Shown piece after piece: positions 23,226-33,718 of a stretch of DNA of 64,000 nucleotides. Below the pieces are notes generated by a model. It did not search any database and was not told the DNA's origin. It worked only from the letters and a program-made list of their open reading frames with translations. The DNA comes from Apium graveolens. Taxonomy: Eukaryota > Streptophyta > Magnoliopsida > Apiales > Apiaceae. Numbering within the stretch: position 1 is the first letter of the stretch; every line of letters starts with the position of its first letter. The stretch lies in assembly GCF_009905375.1 (NCBI RefSeq), contig NC_133656.1, positions 241,298,401 through 241,362,400 of the forward strand. The letters are read 5' to 3'. The translations under genes were made by a program, and so were the position numbers.

Positions 23226-25381
23226 ACGAATCAAAATGAGTACTCAATCACAGCTATGACACCAGTAGTCAAAATCATGTCCTCAACTGGGTACGTTTAT
23301 GAGAAGAATAACTTTGTGGCTCTGGTAAATAAGCAAATTCCGGCATCTGAAGACTATCACAAAATGATGGACTTCATCCTAAACTGCAAACTGAGTTATG
23401 CCATACTTGAGTCTCCAACCATTTACTGTGAAGTTGTCGAAGAAATTTGGACTACAGCCGTGTTCAATTCAAAGGTCAAAACCATTATCTTCACTCTCAA
23501 AGGTAATGAACACTGTTTTAACTGTGATATAATTGAAAAATGCTTTAAATTGCCTGAAATAACACACTTGATCCACACATAGACACTGATGTGAGTAACA
23601 TGCTAGTTTCTATGGGCTATGCTCTTACTGCCACTAAGTTAGGTGATATTAGGAGAATGGGTCTTAGGAAAGAATGGAGCTTTTTATGTGATTCCTTTAT
23701 TAAGATGTTTTCTGGTAAAGTTAGCAACTTTGATGCTGTAACTTATTCACTTGTTAACATGCTCTATATGCTTTTAAGTGATAAGTACTTTATTTTCAGT
23801 ATTTCAGTCATGTATGAATTAGGGAGTAAGTTAGGAGATATAAAGAAGAGGTCTAAGAACATATATTATGCTAGATTCTTTATGTTAATAGTTAATTTTG
23901 TGTCTGAGAATCTCTCGATCTTGAACCCAACAAACAAGTTAGATTTTTGGGTCCAAGAGAGAAGAGTTATTGCGGACCTGAACAGGGCAAATCACCACAA
24001 GAATGTTCCCCTTGTTTACATGTCAATCATGATGTCAATCATGGAACAGCCTTAGGTAAAGGAGGTAAATTATTTTGTCCCTATTACTTCTCAACCACCT
24101 ATTTCTTTACAATCAACTGTGGCCATGGCACCTGTGACAGTGACCAAACAGGTGTTTACCCAAGCCACAAAACCAAAAATCTTAAAATCGAACTCAAAGA
24201 AAGCCCCCTCTAGTTTCTCTCAAAAGCAGCTAGTTGTAAAATCTACTAAAAACCAAGAGGGGAGTGTGAAGGGAAGTAAGTCTGGTGAGGGACAGGGTGA
24301 ACATAAAAGAAGCCCTAAGAATAAGGATGGAGAAGTGAGTGTAACCAAACCTAGACACACTGCAGTTTCCCAACAAAATGTAGTGATTAATAAGGATATA
24401 AGCTCATTACTAGTTTCATCCTCCCAAAAGGATGTTACAATTGAAACAAGCTCTCAACCAAGAGCACAGGCCAAGAGGGTTAGGGACACAAGCTCACCCC
24501 GAACTTATGATAGAAATAAGAAATCCAAAATACTTGGGCATACACATGGTGCACACACTGTGCAAATTGCAGTCAAAGACTCGGTTACAGCACCTTCTCA
24601 AATTCAGATTGATGTGGCTCCAGTAAATGTGGAGTCACAGCCAAAATCTTTAGTGATAGAAGCACCTCACACACAAAATTCACCCACAAATTCTCTGGAT
24701 GTGGACATGATTCACACATCAATTCCTGACTTTCCTTCTTTAACTCTCATGGAGAAGCCAAAATCTACAGCAAGTGAGCATCATTTTTTAGATGATTTGT
24801 TGGCTCACTTTCCATTTCTTTCTGATTCTACTGAGAATACTGTGCAAAATCTCAAATCAATCACCACAGATTCTACAGTAGTTTCTAATCCAAACTCTGT
24901 CATTTCTACTATCTCGACGGATATTGTTCATCTGTTGACCAATGATTTTATCTCGACAGATGTGCTTAACAGAAATTATCCGTTGACACTTTCAACTACT
25001 GCTTCGACGGATGTTTCTCATCTGTTGACAATCACTGCACAACTTGAAATCTCAACTGTTGTCACAAGTATAGATGATTTAGTAGTTATACAATCACTCT
25101 AAGGATTGAAGGAAGGGAGTGAACAGAGTGAGAGGCTGAGTTTCTCTCAGGCAAAAGGAGAGGAAAAGAGTGAAAATATGCAAGGTATTTCTTCCAGCTT
25201 GACAAAAGTGAGTGAGTGGAGTCCCACCTTAGTAGGTGAAGGTGAGAGTGTAAGGGTGGGAAGCCAAGGGGAGCCCTTGATGTAAGAAAATAGAGATTAT
25301 GAAAGAAAAAGCAGGTACATAAGAATGGAAAGAGCCCATTGCTAGTGAGTTAAGGGATGTCAATGAGGATGAAAAGAAATG
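23226..25381 (+). pseudogene. Decayed gag-like retroelement gene, unit B
   Basis: Duplicate of the gene at 14834-17694. The start codon is ACG (23226-23228) instead of ATG. It shares the frameshift near 23575 with copy A but keeps Trp and Gln at the two sites where A has private stops. It has its own stop TAG at 24053-24055 (CAG in A) and a private 12-bp duplication (tgtcaatcatga) just before it. The longest open part is 24119-25102. The coiled-coil C-terminal part is deleted at 25381. Confidence 0.55.
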
Positions 25382-25731
25382 TATTTGTTTTAATATTTGC
25401 TTAAGTTTATATCATGTCGTGAATTATTTTTATTAACTTCTAATTTTGGTTAACATTAACAATAAAAGTTCCTTTTTTTGATTTGAGTTTCTTCCTTAGA
25501 TCTTAATACTGAAGTGGACTACTAAACCAAAATGGCAGTATCTAGGTTACATTGTTATATTTGATCTTCTCAAGTCCGGAGTCCCCCAGTTATATAGTAT
25601 TTAATCAATATTTCGTGATTAATGATCCTTATTCTTTCTTGTCTTTTGAAATGATTATACTTGTTTGTGAATCCCTTGATCCTTGTGTCCGATACTATGA
25701 CATGCACATCCCCTCATCGGATAGGGGATTC

Positions 25732-25967
25732 TGTTAGATATTGTGAGAGTTTACCCTGGAGTTTGAATCAGTCATAGTTAAGTTTAGTAGATAAGATTAG
25801 TTTCCTTGTTTTTAGTTGATAGAAATGTTCAAATCAGATTATCTAGTAGTTCCTTTTTTGTAGGAAATTTTGTTTTCTGTAAGCCTATACAATAGGCAGT
25901 CTCAGATGAAATAACATATGTAGTTTTCTCTTATTCAACATCAAATAAACAATTTTATTTCTTAACA
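25732..25967 (+). repeat. 5' LTR of Copia-1
   Basis: Starts tgttagatattgtg and ends atttcttaaca (TG...CA), 236 bp. It is followed by one g and then the primer binding site. Confidence 0.93.
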
Positions 25968-25968
25968 G

Positions 25969-25980
25969 TGGTATCAGAGC
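25969..25980 (+). promoter_or_regulatory. Copia-1 primer binding site
   Basis: tggtatcagagc is complementary to the 3' end of plant initiator methionine tRNA, the usual copia primer. It lies one base after the 5' LTR. Confidence 0.92.
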
Positions 25981-26051
25981 TTACATCCTAAGGGTTGTGA
26001 AGCAAATTTCTTAAGTGTGTGAGTGCTTAACACAGTGAGGTTGGTATAAAA

Positions 26052-29000
26052 ATGTCTAGTTCTAGCAGCACTTCATCCTTAATTCCAATGTTTAATGGCG
26101 AAAACTATCACATATGGGCTGTTAAGATGAGGTTTTATTTGAAGTCTCAATGTTTATGGAGTGTAGTGCTTTCTGAAGAGGATCCACCCCCATTAAGAGG
26201 TAATCCAACAATTGCTCAAATAAAAGTAAATTAAGAGGAAAGACTCAAGAAAGACAAAGCAATCACTTGCCTTCATTCAGCTCTTACAGATCAGATTTTC
26301 ACTAAAATTATGGATTTGGAAACACCTAAGCAAGTATGGGAGAAGCTCCAAGGTGAATATGAAGGAAATAGCAGGGTTAAAGCTGTTAAACTTCTCACGT
26401 TGAAGAGAGAATTTGAATTGATGAAGATGAAGGACACTGAATCTATTAAAGATTATTCTGGCAGGTTAATGGATGTTGTAAATCAAGTGAGGTTACTTGG
26501 CGAGGCATTCACGGATCAGAAGGTAGTTGAAAAAATCATGGTTTCAGTGCCTCAATAGTTTGAATCTAAGATCTCTGCAATTGAAGAGTCCTGTGACATG
26601 AAAGATCTTACGATTGCAGAGCTAATCAGCAAGCTTCACGCACAGGAGCAAAGGGTTTCAATCAGAGGTGATGTATCTACTGAAGGAGCATTTCTAGCAA
26701 ATCAGAAAGGAAGATTAGAAGGGCTTTCAAAGAAAGGAAACTTTTCACCTTGCTCTCACTGCAGAAGAACCAATCACGCTGATAAAGATTGTTGGTACAA
26801 AGATAAACCATCAATTCGTTGTAATTACTGCAAAAAACTTGGTCATGGCGAGAAGTATTGCAGAGCCAAAAAGAAACCATCCGAGCAGCCAACACAGCAA
26901 GCAAACATGGGTGTAGAAGATGAAAATAATGATGAGCATTTATTTGTGGCATCACAAGAAGTTGGTTCTCATGATTTAAATTCTTGGTTGATTGATAGTG
27001 GGTGTACCAGTCACATGACCAGATATTTGTCAATTTTTACATCTATTGATACATCAGTCCAACCAAAAATCAAGCTTGGAAATGGGGAAATTGTGCAAGC
27101 AAAAGGAAAAGGGGAAGTTGCTATCAACACCAGAAAAGGTACAAAGATCATTTCAAATGTCCTTTATATCCCAGAACTAGATCAAAATTTGCTTAGTGTT
27201 GCACAAATGACAAAAAATGGGTATGAGGTATTTTTTAAGGAAAATTATTGCTTGATTACTGATGTACGTGGTGTAGAGATAGCAAAACTAAAAATGATGG
27301 GAAACAGTTTTTATTTGAAACTTGATTTAGTAGAAGGTCATGTTTTTAGTGCTAAGATTGATCATAGTGTTGTTTGGCACAAACGATATGGTCACTTTAA
27401 TTTAAAGTCACTAAAGTTCATGCAAGAAGTTGGTATGGTTGAAGATATGCCTGAAATCACAATTAGTAGTCAAACATGTGAAAGTTACGAGCTAGGAAAA
27501 CATCATCGACACCCATTTCCTAAAAATTTGGCCAGGAGAGCTACTCAAAAGCTGGAATTAATCCACTCGGACATTTGTGGACCAATGAGCACGTCCTCAC
27601 TAAATGGTAGCTTGTATTTTGTACTATTTATTGACGATTTAAGCAGAATGACATGGGTTTATTTTCTAAAATCCAAGTCTGAAGTTTTCTATGTGTTCGA
27701 AAGCTTCAAAACACTGGTTGAAACTCAAAGTGGGGAAACGATTAAGATGCTCAGAACTGATAACGGCGGTGAATATACCTCAAAAGATTTCAAAACTTTC
27801 TGCGAAGAATTTGGAATCGTACATCAGCTTACGGTGCCATACTCATCACAACAGAACGGTGTCTCCGAAAGGAAGAACATAACAGTAATGGAAATGGCAA
27901 GGTGCATGCTATTTGAGAAGAAGTTGCCAAAGGTTTTGTGGGCCGAAGCATTCAACACCTCTGTATATTTGCTCAACAGATTACCAACTAAATCAGTTGA
28001 AGGAAAAACACCAATAGAGGCATGGTCCAAAGAAAAACCATCTGCTAAGGGTCTTAAGATATTTGGGTCCATGTGCTACTTTCATGTGCCATCTGTCAAG
28101 AGAGGCAAGTTAGATGAAAAAGCTGAAAAAGGCATTTTTATTGGATATGCAGCAGAAGCAAAAGGATACAAAATATATAGTTTAAACGGAATGAAAATTG
28201 AGATAAGTAGAGATGTGCATTTCGATGAGAATTCATACTGGAATTGGGACTTGAAAGAAGTTCAAAGCTGTGATCAGACCACTTTATCAATCCCTTTAAC
28301 AGTAAAGGAAGCTACATATGATGAAAATCAAGGTGATGTTTCAAAAACTTCAGATACACCGGTGTTAAAGGAGAGATCATTAGCTGACGTATATGAGAGA
28401 TGTAATCTCGTACATGCTGAACCTACAAATTACAATGAAGCTGCAGAGAAATCAGAATGGGTAGAAGCAATGAAAGCTGAAATTGATGCTATCGAGAGGA
28501 ATAAAACTTGGGAATTGGTAGATTTACCTAAGAGTAAGAAGGCAATTGGCGTGAAGTGGGTTTTCAGAACTAAATTGAATCCAGATAGCTCAATCTTTAA
28601 GCACAAGGACAGATTAATTGTGAAAGGTTTTTCTCAAGTTGCTGGAGTGGACTATGGGGACACATTTGTACCCGTAGCCAGGCATGATACAATCCGGTTG
28701 CTACTTGCACTTGCTGGTCAAAAAGGATGGGAAGTGTACCATTTAGATATTAAATCAGCTTTCTTGAATGGTATACTTGTTGAGGAAATTTATGTTAAAC
28801 AACCGGAAGGTTTTGAAGTTGTTGGACAAGAGCATAAAGTATACAAGCTATATAAAGCTTTATATGGCTTGAAGCAAGCACCGAAGGCCTGGTACAGCAG
28901 AATTGACTCCCATCTGATCAAACTTGGATTTAGGAGGAGCGAGAACGAAGGTACTTTGTATACAAAACAAGATGAAGATTGTTTGCAACTGGTAGTGTCA

Positions 29001-30002
29001 CTTTATGTTGATGACATGCTCGTGACTGGAAGTAACACAAAAATGATAAATACTTTCAAAATGGAGATGCAGGATGTCTTTGAAATGTCTGATCTTGGCA
29101 CCATGAATTACTTTCTTGGAATGGAAATAAAGCAATGCAGCTCAGGTATCTTCATTTCTCAAAAAAATTATGCTATTGATATTCTTAAAAGGTTTAAGTT
29201 AGATTCTTGCAAAGAAGTAGCAACTCCATTGGTACAAAATGAAAAGATTTCAAAAGATGATGGTGAGAAGCTTGAGGATTCCTCTGCATTTAGAAGCTTG
29301 GTTGGCAGCCTATTGTATTTGACAGCAACTAGACCTGATTTGATGTTTTCAGCTAATTTGCTTTCAAGGTTTATGAGTTCACCTAGCAATGTTCATATGG
29401 GGATTGCAAAGAGAGTGCTAAGGTACATAAGAGGAACGAGTAATCTTGGCATATGGTATTTAAAAACAGGAGGAGTTAAGCTAGATGGTTATCATGTTGA
29501 CATTACAGGAGTTAAGCTAGAGGGTTATGCTGACAGCGATTGGGCTGGAAGTGTTGATGACATGAAGATCACTTCAGGTTATGTATTTACAATTGGTTCA
29601 GGTGTGATTTGTTGGAATGCGAGAAAGCAAGAAGTAGTGGCACAATCAACCGCCGAAGCCGAGTATATCTCTCTAGCAGCTGCTGCAAATCAAGCAATAT
29701 GGTTAAAGAAATTGCTTACTGATTTATGCCAAGAACAAAGCTCACCAACTGACTTATTTTGTGACAACAAGTCAGCTATTGCAATTGCAGAGAATCCCGT
29801 GCAACATGGCAGAACCAAGCACATAAATATGAAATATCACTCCATTAGAGAAGCCGAAAAGAATTGTCTTATCAAGGTACATTACTGCTCAACTGATGTA
29901 CAACTTGCTGACATTATGACAAAGGCACTTCCCAGGTCAAGGTTTGAGTATCTTAGGAGGAAGCTTGGAATGAATAAGGCAAATCTCAAGGAGGAGTGTT
30001 AG
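26052..30002 (+). pseudogene. Copia-1 gag-pol polyprotein with two in-frame stops
   Basis: A single frame from ATG 26052 to the TAG at 30000-30002, interrupted only by TAA 26232-26234 and TAG 26556-26558 in gag. Order: gag (UBN2-like, MFNGENYHIWAVKMRFYL); two CCHC zinc knuckles at 26751 (CSHCRRTNHADKDC) and 26820 (CNYCKKLGHGEKYC); protease DSG near 26994; integrase core with D in HSDICGP, D in RTDNGGEY and E in SERKN; RT with YVDD at 29004-29015; RNase H with ADSDWAG and STAEAEY. The part from 26598 is open for 1,134 codons. A 36-bp direct repeat (29471 and 29507) adds 12 residues at the start of RNase H. Confidence 0.93.
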
Positions 30003-30232
30003 ATATTGTGAGAGTTTGCCCTGGAGTTTGAATCAGTCATAGTTAAGTTTAGTACATAAGATTAGTTTCCTTGTTTTTAGTTGATAGAAATGTTCAAATC
30101 AGATTATCTAGTAGTTCCTTTTTTGTAAGAAAATTTGTTTTCTGTAAGCCTATACAATAGGCAGTCTCAGATGAAATAACGTATGTAGTTTTCTCTTATT
30201 CAACATCAAATAAACAATTTTATTTCTTAACA
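29997..30232 (+). repeat. 3' LTR of Copia-1
   Basis: 236 bp, five substitutions from the 5' LTR. It ends 44 bp before a splice acceptor of the PHD-finger gene, so the element's right border sits in an intron of that gene. Confidence 0.93.
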
Positions 30233-30276
30233 AAATTTGGGTTTGAATTTGTGATATAATTGGTTTATGATTACAG

Positions 30277-31013
30277 ATATGGAGCCAACGGAAGATTGGG
30301 GAAACAAATCATGGACGGTGGATTGTGTGTGTGGAGTGAACTTTGATGATGGAAAGGAAATGGTGAATTGTGATGAGTGTGAAGTGTGGGTGCACACGAG
30401 GTGTTCGAGGTACGTAAAGAGCGAGAAAGTGTTTAAGTGTGAGAAATGTAGGAGGAAGAGTAAGAGGGGTGAGAATATTCAGGATGAGGTTGCTGATAGT
30501 TTGCTTGGAATGGCGAATAAGAGTGGGGAGAATGTGGGGTCTAGCAGGACGACTTGGACAGGGAAAGTTCTGAGGGAGGAGAGGGCGCATGTGCAAGGAG
30601 TGGTTGGTGGGGAAAGCGCGGGAACGGGGATTTTTGGGTCGGCGTTGTGGAGGGCGAGCGGGTATGTACATAAGAAGTTTGGTTTTCAGTATAAGGAGTT
30701 TGATTGGAATGACCAGAATGAGATTGGTGGTAATGAGGGTGGTGGAAATGAGCTTGGTATTGAGGGTAGTAATTGGGGAGCATTGTCTTTGTTGAATAAT
30801 TATAAAGCGGGGGGTGTTGGTGGTAGTGTAAGTTTTGGTGCGGGGAAGAGAAAAAGAGATGAAGAAAGTAATAAAAAGAAAGGGGAGGAAGGCGAGGAAG
30901 TTAATGACTGGAGCAGCCAGCAGAATCGTTTGAAAAAGGATAGGAGTTCGATGAAATCTATTATGAATTACTCTGGCAAGCATAAGAAAGAGGATTCACG
31001 AACTTTTGAGGAT
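30277..31013 (+). CDS. PHD-gene exon with the PHD zinc finger
   Basis: It opens after acceptor gattacag; the first in-frame ATG is 30279. It closes at donor gat|gtaagt (31014). The PHD finger (VDCVCGVNFDDGKEM, CDECEVWVHTRC, FKCEKCRRK) shows the C4-H-C3 ligand pattern that binds two zinc ions; such fingers read histone H3 tails. A Gly/Asn-rich segment and a basic nuclear-localisation-like KRKRDEE stretch follow. As the reading frame runs straight into the acceptor, an upstream exon probably supplied the true start. Confidence 0.85.
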
Positions 31014-32240
31014 GTAAGTGCTTAACAAATAAACTAAACTTCTCTTCATCGTATAATTTGTGTGGGTGAAATATATAATAGAAAGTGTGGTTGAAACTTG
31101 AAATATATAATAGAAAGCATGATATCTTTAGGGAACTTCTGAATTGCAGAGGGGAGCAGTTCTACAACTAGTGAAAGTCTCATAAACTACAAGATGAAAA
31201 CCAATCAACTTTACGAACTAAGAAAAAAATAAATCATTTACATGGTTGAATACTGAGCTTTTAATAATTGCTAGAATTGTTTTGTCCTGGTTCTCAGTCA
31301 ACTAAACATGTACTATGTATCATTCAGTTCAGTGGACAGCTGGTAGGCTAAATTCTGGATGCTTCTTGTTTTAGAATCGGATTTGTATAGAACACAGTAA
31401 ATTCTACTCCTGAGTTGGTTTATTTTTTCCAGTATAAAACATATTATACATGTTAATTCTTGATGACACGCTAGGTATGATATCCAGATACTAAGGCTCT
31501 GATCAGATAAAATGTCCCCAATGATGCTGTAAACTGTCAATTACATTGCTGTCATGTGAACTCTACATTTGCAACTTTCTTAATCATTGATGCATATATC
31601 TCTCTGCTTCTATACAGAATATAAATTTTACTTGTTATTACTTGGTATTAGTGGCTAAACTTTCTGCAAGAGTTGTAAACTGTGAGATTTGTTTTGATAT
31701 AGTGCACAAACTGCTTGCCAAACAGAAACATGCCAGGGAACTAGGAGCGTGGCAGGCATCTTTTGGGTTTCTTCGATTGGTCCCCTGAAAATAAATTAAA
31801 AAAACTTTCTTGTCCATCAGGTCCTAGTTTATGCAAATTCAATACATCTGTCCTACGATTTCCCTTTTGTTGATGGGCGAGATGTGATGTTTTTTACTTG
31901 GGAATTTAATGTTCTCATGTATGTAATAATTAATATTATGTAAAAATATCTATATTTGAAAAAAGTGAGAGTAGAGATTTTCACATTTGTCACTGGTGAC
32001 AAATTAATGATTTTACCAATTAAGTGTAATAGTTATCAGTAGTCTAAAACTACTTGTTGCAAGATACATTTTTAATCAATGTATTCATGCTAGCTATATA
32101 TATTTTCTTGATGTGCGCCTATTTTTTAAGCTCAGTGTGTATGTTAAACAAAATTGGAACTTGGTTTGATGGATGAAATATCTTGCTAGTAAAAATAAAA
32201 TGCTTTAACTTGGAATGATAGTATTTTATTCTTTTGTCAG
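31014..32240 (+). other. PHD-gene intron
   Basis: 1,227 bp from gtaagt to ttttgtcag. AT-rich; no element or gene recognised inside. Confidence 0.75.
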
Positions 32241-33255
32241 GATAATATAGATCTTGATAAGCTGAAGGAAAGTGAAAGACGTATTAATAGGATTGATCAG
32301 ATTAGAACAGAATACCTTCTTGAAAAGGGAAGTGTTGCACCCCATGTTAAAGATTTGCGAAATGGTTATGGTTCAAATGGTAAAATGTCACTTAGTTGTT
32401 CTAAACAGAATGAAGCGCAAGTTGATATAAATGATTCAGTCGGTTTCCCTCGTGTTCGGTGTTCACCGTGTGATAAAAAATTGGATGGCTTAGAGCACGG
32501 TCCCGTTCCCCAAAAACTCGGAGACCTTGACAAGCACACTGTGGCTGCTGATTGTCAAACCAATGGGCAATTGGTCGGATTAGAGAATTCTCATCTAATC
32601 AAGGAAACTTCCTCGGAACTTGAAGAAGTCAGGTGTACAAGAGAACCATCAGAATCATGAGATGCGACTTTTATTTCTGCAGGTCAGCTTACTAAGGATA
32701 AAATGGCAGTTTCTTTAAGGAAATCCTCTTCAACCTCAGCAACCACTTTGCTTTCTGGAACCAAATATTCTGATTGTGATAAAATGTCTGATGCTCAGAA
32801 TTATAAAGTCAGAACTCAACAAAAAGTTGTGTCTGAAAAGAAAACAAATGGTAAGAAAGACAGTTTTGCTGGTGGTTTTGTTAAGGACAGGGAGAGGTAT
32901 GAAAAGTCAACGAGTTCTGCAAAAGAGCTTCCAAAATCTTTTGCCTCTTCTGTGAAAACTTCAAACCGAAGCAAGATTTTGGGTTCCTCTAATTTCAGTA
33001 AAACCTTGTCTGAATCAAAGGAATCTATTGCCTTTAGATCTGCTAAACCATCACTATTACAAAATAGCATAGGTAATCCCGTGTCTTGTGAATCTGCTAG
33101 TTCCTTGCAACCTAAGAGTGGATCATATATTGACAATACAACTACCACTTCAAAGTTGATGCATAGAAGTAAGACAGTTGAAGGTCAACCATCATCGAAG
33201 GTCAACCTCACACTACAAGAGGATCAGTCGAGCACTCTAAACACTCCTGCAACAA
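32241..33255 (+). pseudogene. PHD-gene second visible exon, 5' part, with premature TGA
   Basis: Begins DNIDLDKLKESERR in phase with the previous exon. The frame is open to the Copia-2 insertion except for TGA at 32658-32660, after which it continues unchanged (DATFISAGQLTKDK). The segment is rich in Ser, Lys and Thr, and low in recognisable domains. The exon's last 14 bases (49165-49178, ending gaagag before gtctga) lie beyond the transposons. The partner copy at 59656-59996 shows the uninterrupted arrangement. Confidence 0.8.
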
Positions 33256-33568
33256 TATTGAGGACCACACAGCTGTCTCCACCTATCAGTGTCTCCATTT
33301 AATCAGTCCTACACTATTTTGTCTCTGCATCCATCTATTATTGTTATATTTTGTCTTTTTACGTTTTCTAGGATCAATCAAAGGTGGTTGTAATATTATT
33401 GTCCCTTTCCACCACCAGTAGCTTATAATAGACTGCAGCCTGATCATTTGTTCAAGTAATAAAATGAATACATTATTGTTACAGTGAGAAACAGGCTGAA
33501 ACTATCCTTTCTATCCTTTCTTTATTTCATCTATCAGATTGTTGCACTCAGTCTTATATTACTCTTTA
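33256..33568 (+). repeat. Copia-2 LTR 1
   Basis: 313 bp, tattgaggaccac...actcttta. Differs from the other two by a private 3-bp taa (caagtaataaaat) and a few substitutions. Confidence 0.9.
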
Positions 33569-33580
33569 TGGTATCAGAGC
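33569..33580 (+). promoter_or_regulatory. Primer binding site, Copia-2 copy 1
   Basis: tggtatcagagc, matching initiator methionine tRNA, directly after LTR 1. Its position fixes the LTR 3' end at cttta. Confidence 0.92.
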
Positions 33581-33718
33581 GGTGAGTGTCATCTGTTCCT
33601 CTTTGTTCTTCTCTTTCTTCGCATAGGAGAATCAGTCTTAGCCTATTACTGTTCTTTTAATTCATTTTCACTTCAAACCAGATCTACACACGAGTAATAC
33701 ACCTATCGACACAAAGTA

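Larger units (their letters stand above)
18886..25731 (+). repeat. Unit B of the tandem segmental duplication, truncated at its right end
   Basis: Second direct copy of the unit, starting 8,696 bp after the first. Private changes include a tandem repeat of about 40 bp near 18957-19040, an extra 100 bp near 19245-19345, loss of about 450 bp at 20697 and loss of about 850 bp at 25381. It ends abruptly at 25731 where Copia-1 begins; the matching point in unit A is about 18192. Scattered substitutions and several indels show that this is an old duplication. Confidence 0.85.
25732..30232 (+). mobile_element. Copia-1: nearly complete Ty1/copia LTR retrotransposon
   Basis: 4,501-bp element with two 236-bp LTRs (25732-25967 and 29997-30232), a primer binding site, one long gag-pol frame and a polypurine tract (caaggaggag) before the 3' LTR. 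The LTRs differ at 5 of 236 positions, so the insertion is fairly young. The domain order protease, integrase, RT, RNase H is that of copia. The flanks do not show a target duplication: gattc precedes the 5' LTR and aaatt follows the 3' LTR. Confidence 0.93.

Noticed and set aside
10190..25731. Assembly artefact as explanation of the two units
   Set aside because: The copies differ by many substitutions and several independent deletions and insertions, which a false duplication would not show.
30309..30983. Long minus-strand open frame opposite the PHD exon
   Set aside because: It mirrors the coding exon, is low in complexity and has no recognisable motif. The plus strand has a clear zinc finger and splice sites.
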